Assembly (NCBI RefSeq): GCF_016107395.1
Contig: NZ_JAAIKO010000007.1
Location: forward strand, 1 to 64,000
Direction: 5' to 3'
DNA: 64,000 nucleotides
Source: Streptomyces fildesensis
GTDB lineage: Bacteria > Actinomycetota > Actinomycetes > Streptomycetales > Streptomycetaceae
Shown here: in pieces, positions 44,757 through 52,871 of the stretch
Layout of the letters: each line of letters starts with the position of its first letter
Numbering within the stretch: the first letter of the stretch is position 1
The notes under the pieces: generated by a model
Database searches by the model: none
The model's input: the letters and a program-made list of their open reading frames with translations, nothing else
What the model was told of the DNA's origin: nothing
Translations under genes and position numbers: made by a program

Positions 44757-47105
44757 ATGAAACGCCCACCCGGCACCGGGAACCCGCCCTGGCGGCGCCG
44801 GCTCGTCTCCGCGTTCGCGGTCCTGGCGCTCGCCACCGGCGCGCTGGCCGCGCTCGGTCCGGCGCCGGCCAGTGCCGCCACCTGGTCGCCGAAGCCCTCC
44901 CCCATGACCACCCCCTGGACGAACCAGGTTTCGGTCGACAACCCGCTGCCCGAGTACCCCCGCCCCCAGCTCACCCGGCCCGACTGGGCCAATCTCAACG
45001 GCATCTGGGATTTCGCCGTCACCGGCCGTGACGCCGGCCAGCCCGCAGTGTTCGGCGAGCAGATCCGCGTCCCGTTCGTCGCCGAGTCCGCACTTTCGGG
45101 CATCCAGCGCAAGATCACCCAGAACGACAAGCTCTGGTACAAGCGCACGTTCACCGTCCCCTCCACCTGGAACGGCCGCCGCGTACAGCTCAACTTCGGC
45201 GCCTCCGACTGGCAGACGACGGTGTGGGTCAACGGCCGTCAGGCCGGGGCGGTGCACAAGGGCGGCTACGACGCCTTCAGCTACGACATCACCTCGCTGC
45301 TGACCGGCGGTTCCAACACCGTCGTGGTCTCCGTCTACGACCCGACCCAGACCGGCGGCCAGGCCGTCGGCAAACAGCGGATCAACGATGTCGCCCCGCA
45401 CCCGGGCGGCGGGATCTTCTACACCGCGGCCTCCGGAATCTGGCAGACCGTCTGGCTGGAGCCCGTCGCCGCCGCGCACATCACCCGCGTGGACATGACT
45501 CCGAACCTGGCGAACAACACGCTGCGCGTCACCGTCAGAGGCGACGGCATCAGCGGCCAGAGTGCCAGGGTCACCGTCTCCGCCGCGGGCGGCACGGTCG
45601 GCACCGCGACCGGACCCGTCGGCACCGAGTTCTCCGTCGCCGTTCCCAACGCGCATCGGTGGAGCCCGGACGATCCGTTCCTGTACGACGTGCGCGCCGA
45701 TCTCACCAGCGGCGGCGCGACCGTCGACTCGGTCGGCAGTTACACCGGGATGCGCTCGATCGCGCTCGCCAAGGTCGACAACATCATGCGGCCCGTCCTG
45801 AACGGGAAGTTCGTCTTCCAGAGCGGCACCCTCGACCAGGGTTTCTGGCCCGACGGCATCTACACCGCGCCGACCGACGCCGCGCTCAGGTCCGATCTGC
45901 AGGCGCACAAGGACCTGGGCTTCAACATGGTCCGCAAGCACATCAAGGTCGAACCGCAGCGCTGGTTCTACTGGGCCGACCGGCTCGGGCTGCTGGTGTG
46001 GCAGGACATGCCCGCCATGGACACCGGCAAGTCACCGGACAGCGCGGCGCGTGCCCAGTGGGAGACCGAGTTCCACGCCGTCATCGACCAGCACCGCAGC
46101 TCCCCCGCGCTGATCCAGTGGGTGGACCAGAACGAGGGCTGGGGCCAGTACGACCAGGCCCGTATCGCCAATGACGTCAAGGCCTACGACCCGTCCCGCC
46201 TCGTCGACAACATGAGCGGCGTCAACTGCTGCGGCTCCGTCGACGGCGGCAACGGGGACGTCGTCGACAACCACAACTACGTCGGGCCGGGGAACACCGC
46301 TCCCAGCCCCACCCGTGCCGCCGTGCTGGGTGAGTACGGCGGGCTCGGCTTCAAGGTGGCGGGCCATGAGTGGTATCCGGGTGGCGGTTTCAGCTACGAG
46401 GACCAGCCGACCCTGACGGCCCTCAACGACCGGTTCACCGGGCTGCTGGACGCCATCCGCCTCAACCAGCTGCCCGCCGGCCTCTCCGCGTCGGTCTACA
46501 CCGAGATCACCGATGTCGAGAACGAGGTCAACGGCCTGCTCACCTACGACCGCCAGGTGATGAAGGTCGACGCGGCCCGGGTGAAGGCCGCCAACCAGGC
46601 TCTGATCAACGCGTCCCTCAACCCGCCGCCACCGGTCGTCCTCCCCGTCGGCCAGTACAAGTCCCTGCGGGTCACCACACCGGGCTTCACCAACCGGTAT
46701 CTGCGGCACACCAACGCACTGGCCTACACCGAGGTCGTCGACGGCAACAGCAGCGCGGTGCTGAAGAGCGACGCGACGTGGAAGATCGTCACCGGCCTCG
46801 CCAACAGCGCCTGCTACTCCTTCGAATCCCGCAACTTCCCCGGCGAGTTCCTCCGCCACCAGAACTTCCGGGTCCGGCGGGATCCCGACGACGGATCGGC
46901 GCTCTTCAAGGCCGACGCCACCTTCTGCGCCGTCCAGGGCAACGGCGGCGTCCGGTTCTCGGCCGCCAACTACCCGGGGAGCTATATCCGGCACATCAAC
47001 GCCGAGGTCTGGCTGGCCACTCCGGGCGGCGGTCACACCTGGGACAACCCGGCCACCTTCACCGAGGACACCACCTGGGCCGTCGACCCGCCCTGGGCGC
47101 CGTGA
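44757..47105 (+). CDS. Secreted GH2 glycoside hydrolase with C-terminal AbfB (CBM42) domain
   Basis: The 782-residue protein has a signal peptide (FAVLALATGALAALGPAPASA), GH2 sugar-binding and Ig-like domains (RPDWANLNGIWDF, VWVNGRQAGAVHKGGYDAFS) and a TIM barrel with acid/base Glu460 in DQNEGWGQYD and nucleophile Glu526 in LGEYGGLGF. The C-terminus is an AbfB/CBM42 domain (about 640-782; NRYLRHTNALAY, FLRHQNFRV, YIRHINAEV), which binds arabinofuranose side chains. GH2 includes galactosidases, glucuronidases and galactofuranosidases. With the furanose-binding module and shared operators with a YtfQ-like importer, a furanosidase is plausible. The ATG at 44757 follows GAAGGAG. Confidence 0.85.
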   Translation: MKRPPGTGNPPWRRRLVSAFAVLALATGALAALGPAPASAATWSPKPSPMTTPWTNQVSVDNPLPEYPRPQLTRPDWANLNGIWDFAVTGRDAGQPAVFGEQIRVPFVAESALSGIQRKITQNDKLWYKRTFTVPSTWNGRRVQLNFGASDWQTTVWVNGRQAGAVHKGGYDAFSYDITSLLTGGSNTVVVSVYDPTQTGGQAVGKQRINDVAPHPGGGIFYTAASGIWQTVWLEPVAAAHITRVDMTPNLANNTLRVTVRGDGISGQSARVTVSAAGGTVGTATGPVGTEFSVAVPNAHRWSPDDPFLYDVRADLTSGGATVDSVGSYTGMRSIALAKVDNIMRPVLNGKFVFQSGTLDQGFWPDGIYTAPTDAALRSDLQAHKDLGFNMVRKHIKVEPQRWFYWADRLGLLVWQDMPAMDTGKSPDSAARAQWETEFHAVIDQHRSSPALIQWVDQNEGWGQYDQARIANDVKAYDPSRLVDNMSGVNCCGSVDGGNGDVVDNHNYVGPGNTAPSPTRAAVLGEYGGLGFKVAGHEWYPGGGFSYEDQPTLTALNDRFTGLLDAIRLNQLPAGLSASVYTEITDVENEVNGLLTYDRQVMKVDAARVKAANQALINASLNPPPPVVLPVGQYKSLRVTTPGFTNRYLRHTNALAYTEVVDGNSSAVLKSDATWKIVTGLANSACYSFESRNFPGEFLRHQNFRVRRDPDDGSALFKADATFCAVQGNGGVRFSAANYPGSYIRHINAEVWLATPGGGHTWDNPATFTEDTTWAVDPPWAP

Positions 47106-47141
47106 GCTGACCACGACGCCGAACCACGGGACGCCCTGACC

Positions 47142-47186
47142 GGCGGCTGGAAGGGGTTCGCCTCCCTTCTCACCCCTCCAGCCGCC
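47142..47186 (+). terminator. Terminator after the GH2 gene
   Basis: GGCGGCTGGA and TCCAGCCGCC arms (10 bp) lie 36 bases past the stop; GGGG/CCCC pairs inside lengthen the stem. Confidence 0.7.
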
Positions 47187-47308
47187 ACCCGGCGCCCCGC
47201 GTGTGACCCACCGCACACGGAAATCCGGGCGGCCCGGGGATTGCACGGACCGCCGCCGCCCTCTCCACCGGCACAGGGACAAAGGCACAACACACGGAAG
47301 GCGGTCCC

Positions 47309-48271
47309 ATGCCGGTCCAGAGGACACCCGGAGCCCGCACACCGCGGACGGCCGGAACAGCGACACCGCAGGAGACGGCCGGGGGGACGTCGTCTCCCCG
47401 GCCCTACCCTCCCGTTCCGGGAGTGCGCCATCACCACGTCACGGTCGACGGCGTCCGGTTGCACTACGCCGAGGCCGGCGACCCGGGCGCACCTCCGGTG
47501 CTGCTCGTCCATGGCTTCCCCCAGCACTGGTACACCTGGCGGCACCTCCTGCCGGGACTGGCCGGCGAGTACCGGCTGATCTGCCTGGACATGCCCGGCT
47601 TCGGCTGGTCGCAGGCGTCATCCGGCGGCTACGGCACGGACCGGCGGGCGGCGGACCTCGTCGCGGTGCTGGACGCGCTCGGGCTGGAGCGGGTGCGGCT
47701 GCTCGCCCATGACTGGGGCGCCTGGGCGGGGTTCCTCGCGTGCGCCCGGTCTCCCGAACGCTTCAGCCACTTCCTGGCGCTGAACATGGTCCACCCCTGG
47801 CCGACCCGCCGGAACACCCTCCGGCACGCCTGGCGCTTCTGGTACACCGTGCTGCTGGAGTGGCCACCGCTCGGCCGTCAGGTCCTGCGGCGCTGGCCCG
47901 CCTTCACCCGCTACTTGTTGCGGCGCGGGGTGGCCGACCGCGCGGCCTGGCGCGCGGGCGAGATCGAGGAGTTCGCCACCGCGGCCCGGCAACCGCACAG
48001 CGCGCGAGCCGGTGAGGGGATCCACCGCGCGTTCGTGGCGCACGACATCGCGGCCCTGCGCCGCAAGGAGTTCCATTCCCTGCGGCTGACGGTCCCGACC
48101 GTGATCCTGGCGGGAGAGCGCGACGTGGTCATCCCGCCGGGGCTGCTGGCGGGCGGTGAGCTCTTCGCCGACGCACTGGCCGTCGAGGTGCTCCCAGGGT
48201 GCGGGCACTGCCCGCAGCACGAGCGGCCCGAGCTGGTCGTGGCGGCGGCCAGGCGTTTGTTCGCGAGCTGA
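47309..48271 (+). CDS. Alpha/beta hydrolase, epoxide hydrolase-like
   Basis: The 320-residue enzyme has an alpha/beta-hydrolase core: HGFPQHWYTW (oxyanion region), nucleophile Asp in LLAHDWGAWAG, and a C-terminal His in LPGCGHCPQHERPELV. An Asp rather than Ser nucleophile and HGFP are typical for epoxide hydrolases and haloalkane dehalogenases. The first 38 residues are Pro/Thr/Gly-rich with no family similarity and may not be the true start. It is a stand-alone gene. Confidence 0.8.
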   Translation: MPVQRTPGARTPRTAGTATPQETAGGTSSPRPYPPVPGVRHHHVTVDGVRLHYAEAGDPGAPPVLLVHGFPQHWYTWRHLLPGLAGEYRLICLDMPGFGWSQASSGGYGTDRRAADLVAVLDALGLERVRLLAHDWGAWAGFLACARSPERFSHFLALNMVHPWPTRRNTLRHAWRFWYTVLLEWPPLGRQVLRRWPAFTRYLLRRGVADRAAWRAGEIEEFATAARQPHSARAGEGIHRAFVAHDIAALRRKEFHSLRLTVPTVILAGERDVVIPPGLLAGGELFADALAVEVLPGCGHCPQHERPELVVAAARRLFAS

Positions 48272-48332
48272 GTTGATGCGACGCTCTCCCGCAGACCGTG
48301 CGAAGGGGAGCCGATCCGATGGGCGATGCCCG

Positions 48333-48905
48333 ATGAGCGACGACGCCGGCTGGCCGCAGGCCGGTCTGGATCCGCTGCGGCGTCTGAAGGTGGTCGCGGG
48401 GGCCTCGAAACACGCCTTTTACGTCGAGCACCACTTCGACGCCGCCCCGGACCAGGTGTGGGCGGTGGCAGCCGACCTCGAGGGCGAACTGCCGCACCTC
48501 ATCCCTGGGCTGCGCTCGTTCACCGCCGAACGGGCAGCGGACCGGCGGACTGCGGATCGGCGGGCCGACGACGACCGACGGGCAGCCGACGACCGACCGT
48601 CCGACGACCGGCTGTCCTTCCGGGCGGTGAGCGTTCTGGGCCACCGGGAGCGGTTCGAGGTCGTGCTGCGGCCGGGCTGGTGTCTGATGCAGAGCCGGCT
48701 GCTGGCCGGTGGCATGGCCGCGGTGCCCGAGGGGACGGGCACCCGGTTCGCCTTCTTCAGCGCTTACCGCTCCCCAGCCGGCGCCGCACTCCAGTGGCTG
48801 CGCCGGCCCGGGGCGCGGGCGCGCGGCGCCGCCCTGATGGCCGCACTGCAGGGGCGGATCGACGCACGGTCACTTCCCGGCGCCGCCCCAGGCGCCCCGG
48901 AATGA
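48333..48905 (+). CDS. SRPBCC family protein with an Arg/Asp-rich insert
   Basis: The 190-residue protein has a START/polyketide-cyclase-like fold start (HAFYVEHHFDAAPDQVWAVAAD) and later beta-strand segments (FRAVSVLGHRERFEVVLRPG, FAFFSAYRS). Between them lies a low-complexity Arg/Asp/Ala insert (about residues 67-92) made of GACGACCG-type repeats, which the SRPBCC fold does not require. The start is uncertain (48333 or 48276). Its last 36 bases overlap the convergent sigma factor gene. Confidence 0.6.
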   Translation: MSDDAGWPQAGLDPLRRLKVVAGASKHAFYVEHHFDAAPDQVWAVAADLEGELPHLIPGLRSFTAERAADRRTADRRADDDRRAADDRPSDDRLSFRAVSVLGHRERFEVVLRPGWCLMQSRLLAGGMAAVPEGTGTRFAFFSAYRSPAGAALQWLRRPGARARGAALMAALQGRIDARSLPGAAPGAPE

Positions 48906-49448
48906 CCTTCTGGCACGGAACAGCCGGGATCTGACGGTCCCCAGCGGTACCGCGAGCACCCGCGCCACTTCCTGCTCGTCCAGCCCCTCGACGTGACGGA
49001 GCATCAGGACGGCGCGTTGCTCGGGCGAGAGTCTGCGCAGCACATCCCCGATGTCCTGGGCGAGTTCCGGGTCGCCCCGCGCGGGCAGTTCTGACAGTTC
49101 CGCCGGCACCGTCCGCTGCCGCTGTCCGGCGAGGCGGACGGCTTCACGGACGGCGATCACCCGTACCCAGCCGAAGAGCGCCGCGGGCTCCTTCAACTGC
49201 CGGATGTGACGGAAGACCGCGATCAGCGCCTCCTGCGCCGCGTCGTCCCCGTCCTCCAGGGCCACCGGGCCGCAGATCCGGCCGACGTACGGGGTGAGGA
49301 CGGTGAGCAGTTCGTCCATCGCCAGCCGGTCGCCGCGCTGCGCGCCCGCCACCAGCAGGGCCAGTACAGCCGGATCCCGCTCCCCCGCACGGCTCTCGCC
49401 GGCTTCCTCCGCCACTGCGCCCCCATCGGCCGGGGCCGACTCTAACAC
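48870..49448 (-). CDS. RNA polymerase sigma-70 family factor, ECF-like
   Basis: The 192-residue factor has region 2 (LAMDELLTVLTPYVGRIC to ALFGWVRVIAVREAV) with DGDDAAQEALIAVFRHI in the core-binding helix, and region 4 (RLSPEQRAVLMLRHVEGLDE then VPLGTVRSRLFRARRSF). The GTG at 49448, with GGAG at eight bases, gives a normal ECF length; the frame is open far upstream but the upper part is antisense to the SLATT gene. No anti-sigma gene is adjacent. A short Gly/Glu/Arg linker precedes region 2. Confidence 0.8.
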   Translation of the reverse strand: MLESAPADGGAVAEEAGESRAGERDPAVLALLVAGAQRGDRLAMDELLTVLTPYVGRICGPVALEDGDDAAQEALIAVFRHIRQLKEPAALFGWVRVIAVREAVRLAGQRQRTVPAELSELPARGDPELAQDIGDVLRRLSPEQRAVLMLRHVEGLDEQEVARVLAVPLGTVRSRLFRARRSFRGAWGGAGK

Positions 49449-49548
49449 CGGCTCCGGGCTGCCCTGCGAGGGCCGTTCCCGCGGGTGTTCAGTGCCTCCG
49501 ACGCACGTCAACCACCGTTCCGGCGGGCCGGGATCACGCCACCCGGCC

Positions 49549-50019
49549 TCACACGATTCCCGGGCCCGCGTCCGAACCCGACCGCGCTCCACGCCGGTGG
49601 ACGGCCCAGCTCTGGATCTCCGCGGCCGAGACGGCCTCGATCGCCTCCACCAGCACCCGGCGGGCGTCGGCGTCCCGTTCGTCCTCCGGCAGCAGCCGGT
49701 ACCGCTCGACGGCGGGGCGCAGCCGCGACCAGGACTCCGCGGCCAGCACGTAGCGCTCGGTGTGGTTGAAGACCTGGCGGAACCCGCCGATGAAGACGGC
49801 GATTCCCGCCACGGTCGCCGTGACGGCGGCGGGTGCCTGGATTCCGGCCGCGACCACCGTGGCGGAGCCCGCCGACAGCGCGCCCAGTTCGGTGGTCCAG
49901 TGCCATCTGCGGGCGCCGTCACGAGTGCGCGCGTACCAGTCCAAGTCCGTGAGGGCGTAGGCCAGTACGGGGTCGTCGGGAGCCGGTGGCGGGGCGGGAG
50001 TCCGTCTGCGTATCAACAC
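49549..50019 (-). CDS. SLATT/DUF4231-type two-TM membrane protein
   Basis: The 156-residue protein shows the SLATT-like pattern: a short helix with LDWYARTRDGARRWHWTTE, two membrane helices (about 47-80), a loop with GGFRQVFNHTERYVLAAESWSRL and a helical tail. SLATT proteins are predicted pore-forming effectors in nucleotide-signal immune systems, though DUF4231 also occurs alone. Here no signalling enzyme is adjacent. The GTG start at 50019 has no good ribosome-binding site. It lies between the sigma factor (minus strand) and a plus-strand membrane protein. Confidence 0.65.
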   Translation of the reverse strand: MLIRRRTPAPPPAPDDPVLAYALTDLDWYARTRDGARRWHWTTELGALSAGSATVVAAGIQAPAAVTATVAGIAVFIGGFRQVFNHTERYVLAAESWSRLRPAVERYRLLPEDERDADARRVLVEAIEAVSAAEIQSWAVHRRGARSGSDAGPGIV

Positions 50020-50184
50020 TCGAACATGTTGCCCCGCGATCGGGGCAGGCGGAACGCATCAGGGAAGACCGTTGTCCGAAGTGGCACCCGGGAACCCCTC
50101 GCACCTGGGCTGCGTCCCTTTCAGTGCGGGGAGGGGAGTGGGTCGGCCCCGCGGAAGTGGTACGTCGAAAGGAAGGAACGCACC

Positions 50185-50457
50185 ATGGGCATTCTCGCCT
50201 GGATCGTCCTCGGACTCATCGCCGGGGTCATCGCCAAGGTCCTGCTGCCCGGACGTGATCCCGGCGGCATCATCATCACCACGCTGATCGGTATCGCGGG
50301 CGCGTTCGTCGGTGGCTGGCTCTCCGCCCGCCTCCTCGACAAGCCCGTCGGGCACCAGTTCTTCGACCTGGCCACGTGGGGTGCGGCCATCGGTGGCTCG
50401 CTGGTCCTGCTGATCCTCTACCGGATCTTCTTCGGCGACTCGCGCGCACGCCGCTGA
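50185..50457 (+). CDS. GlsB/YeaQ/YmgE family stress-response membrane protein
   Basis: The 90-residue transglycosylase-associated protein has three membrane segments. The N-terminus GILAWIVLGLIAGVIAKVL and GGIIITTLIGIAGAFVGGWL are typical of the family, whose function is unclear (stress-induced). The ATG at 50185 has GGAAGGA upstream. The longer frame upstream is antisense to SLATT. The gene is monocistronic. Confidence 0.87.
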   Translation: MGILAWIVLGLIAGVIAKVLLPGRDPGGIIITTLIGIAGAFVGGWLSARLLDKPVGHQFFDLATWGAAIGGSLVLLILYRIFFGDSRARR

Positions 50458-50506
50458 CCTGCGCGGCACCCCAGCACCCGCAGCACTCGCCGCCCCCCGG
50501 CCGCCG

Positions 50507-52105
50507 TCAGCCCGTCTCCTCGCGGTAGGCGGCGGCCTCCTCCAGGTCCAGTCGGCGCAGCAGCGTCCGGAGCATCTCGTCATCGATGCGCCGGGCGTCG
50601 CGCAGTTCCACGAACACCTCGCGTTCGGCCCCGATCATCTGCCGGGCGAGCCGCCGGTAGGTGTCGTCCGCGGACTCCCCGGTGGTCTCGTTGACCGCTC
50701 CCAGCCGCTCCCACACGGCGTTGCGCCGCCGGTCCATGACGGTGCGCAGCCGGTCGGCGAGCGGCTGCGGCAGGTCGTTCCGCCCCTCGGCGAGCAGTTC
50801 GTTGAGCAGGCGTTCCGCGGCGGCCGAGGCCTCGCTCTGGGCCTGCGCCTCGGCGAGCGTCTCGGCGCGTACGTCGGGGGACGGGATCTTCAGCCAGCGG
50901 ATCAGCGGCGGCAGGGTGAGGCCCTGCACGACGAGGGTGGCGATCACGGTGGTGAACGTCAGGAAGAGCACCAGGTTGCGGGCGGGGAAGGCCTCGCCGT
51001 TGTCCATCGTCAGCGGGATCGAGAAGGCGATGGCGAGCGAGACGACGCCGCGCATCCCGGCCCAGCCGACGATGACGGGCCCGGTCCAGTTCGTGTCCGC
51101 TTCGCGCTCCCGGATGCGGGACGAGAGCTTGCGAGGCAGGAACGTCGCGGGGAAGACCCAGGCGAAGCGGGCGGCCACCACGACGACGAAGACCGCGAAC
51201 GCGTACCAGATGGCCTCCCCCACCCCGTATTCGCCGAGCCCCCCGAGCACCACGCGCAACTGCAGCCCGATGAGGGCGAAGACCGTCGACTCCAGGATGA
51301 AGCCGACCATCTTCCACACCGCCGCCTCCTGGAGCCTCGTCGCGAAGTCGACCTGCCAGGAGCGGTGTCCCAGGTAGAGCCCGACGACCACGACGGCGAG
51401 CACCCCCGAAGCCCCGACGCGTTCGGCCGCCGCGTAGGCCACGAACGGGATGAGCAGCGACAGGGTGTTCTGGAGCAGCGGCTCCTTCAGATGGGTGCGC
51501 AGCCAGTGCAGCGGCACCATAAGGATGAGGCCGACGACGACACCGCCGGCCGCGGCGACGCCGAATTCCCTGATGCCCTCGCCCCAGGTGGCTCCCTCCC
51601 CCACGACGGCGGCCAGGGCGACCTTGTACGCGGTGATCGCGGTCGCGTCGTTCACCAGTGACTCGCCCTGCAGGATCGTGGTGATCCGGTTGGGCAGCTT
51701 GAGGCGCCGCGCGATGGCGGTGGCGGCGACCGCGTCGGGCGGGGCGATCACGGCGCCCAGCACCAGGGCGGCGGTCAGCGGCAGGTCGGGCACCACCAGA
51801 TAGGCGACGTATCCGACGGCGATCGTCGCGAACAGCACATAGCCGACGGAGAGCAGCGCGACCGGCCGCGCGTTGGCCCGCAGATCGAGGTAGGAGCTGT
51901 CGAGGGCGGCCGTGTGCAGGAGCGGCGGCAGCAGCAGCGGCAGCACGATCTCCGGGTCGAGGGTGTAGTCGGGGATGCCCGGCACATAGGACGCGAGCAG
52001 CCCGGCGGCGACCAGCAGCAGCGGCGCGGGCACGGGCGTGCGGCGGGCCGCGGCCGCGATCACCGCACTGCACGCGATCAACATCAGCAGTGGCATGGCA
52101 TCCAT
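50507..52105 (-). CDS. CPA1-family Na+/H+ antiporter
   Basis: The 532-residue protein has about twelve membrane segments in the first 410 residues. The ion-site motif LQGESLVNDATAITAYKVAL contains the conserved Asn-Asp pair of CPA1 exchangers, and GAVIAPPDAVAATAI precedes it. The C-terminal 120 residues are cytoplasmic, charged and helical. It exchanges Na+ (or K+) for protons for pH or salt homeostasis. It is divergent from a UBP zinc-finger gene, with 68 bases between start codons. Confidence 0.9.
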   Translation of the reverse strand: MDAMPLLMLIACSAVIAAAARRTPVPAPLLLVAAGLLASYVPGIPDYTLDPEIVLPLLLPPLLHTAALDSSYLDLRANARPVALLSVGYVLFATIAVGYVAYLVVPDLPLTAALVLGAVIAPPDAVAATAIARRLKLPNRITTILQGESLVNDATAITAYKVALAAVVGEGATWGEGIREFGVAAAGGVVVGLILMVPLHWLRTHLKEPLLQNTLSLLIPFVAYAAAERVGASGVLAVVVVGLYLGHRSWQVDFATRLQEAAVWKMVGFILESTVFALIGLQLRVVLGGLGEYGVGEAIWYAFAVFVVVVAARFAWVFPATFLPRKLSSRIREREADTNWTGPVIVGWAGMRGVVSLAIAFSIPLTMDNGEAFPARNLVLFLTFTTVIATLVVQGLTLPPLIRWLKIPSPDVRAETLAEAQAQSEASAAAERLLNELLAEGRNDLPQPLADRLRTVMDRRRNAVWERLGAVNETTGESADDTYRRLARQMIGAEREVFVELRDARRIDDEMLRTLLRRLDLEEAAAYREETG

Positions 52106-52173
52106 CAGCTTCGGCCCGTTCCCATCTCGTTCGCGTTCTTCGAATGCTCTTCACTCGCTCTAACCTGGCAATC

Positions 52174-52434
52174 ATGAGCGAGTGCCCGCATGTTCCCGAC
52201 CTGCCGCGCCTCGAGCCGGCTCCGCTGAGCGACACCTGCCTGGAGTGCCTGGCCGTGGGCAGCCATCCGGTGCAGCTCAGGCTATGTCTCGTCTGTGGCC
52301 ATGTCGGCTGCTGCGACTCGTCGCCGTACCGGCATGCCACGGGGCATTTCGAGGAGACCGGGCATCCGGTGATGCGGAGCTTCGAGCCGGGCGAGAGCTG
52401 GAGCTGGTGCTTCGTCGATCTGCACCTGGTCTGA
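52174..52434 (+). CDS. UBP-type zinc finger protein
   Basis: The 86-residue protein is a single UBP-type zinc finger. Zinc ligands are visible in DTCLECL and LCLVCGHVGCCDSS, with His residues in YRHATGHFEETGHPVMRSF. In eukaryotes this domain binds the C-terminal Gly-Gly of ubiquitin; bacterial versions often neighbour CPA1 antiporters and have unknown partners. It ends with WSWCFVDLHLV. ATG 52174 is used; the open frame upstream overlaps the antiporter promoter. Confidence 0.85.
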   Translation: MSECPHVPDLPRLEPAPLSDTCLECLAVGSHPVQLRLCLVCGHVGCCDSSPYRHATGHFEETGHPVMRSFEPGESWSWCFVDLHLV

Positions 52435-52871
52435 TTCCCGGCATCCAGCGGCAGCGGCAGGGACCCGGGCCCGCTGTCCGGGCTGGTTCTCCGGGCCCGC
52501 ACTCCCGGCCCGTTCTCCGAGCCTGTTCTCCGGGCTCGTCCGGCGCTGAGGGCGGCGCGCCCTGGGACAGCAGCAGGCCCGGCAGGTTCGCACGGGGGTG
52601 GCGGCCTGCCGGGCCTGTGGAACAACGGTAGCGAGGCGACACGCGTAATTTCGACGTCTGGCCCGTAACCCGTGCTGCGGATACACGTCACGGCGCAGGC
52701 ACGCATTAATCCCGCGGATCGCGCGCCGAAATGTCCTCGCCAACCGGTTGGCCGAATCCTGCCGGTGACATTCGGGGTCTGTCAACGAGTGGAGCCATCG
52801 ACGGCGTCCTGCCCCACGCGGCACACAAGCCGCGCACTGCAACTGATTCCGTACCGATGGAGAGGAACTCC
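52435..52871. other. Intergenic region with TTCTCCGGGC repeats
   Basis: Several degenerate copies of TTCTCCGGGC occur between about 52488 and 52535. No gene was recognised. A terminator lies in the middle and a weak ribosome site at the end serves the next gene. Confidence 0.5.
52574..52617 (+). terminator. Hairpin in the UBP-serine hydrolase gap
   Basis: CAGGCCCGGCAGG and CCTGCCGGGCCTG (13 bp) form a perfect stem with an 18-base loop. Confidence 0.7.

Noticed and set aside
50020..50040. LexA-like half site TCGAACATGTT upstream of the SLATT gene
   Set aside because: Only one half of the actinobacterial SOS box is present; the second half TTCGA is missing.
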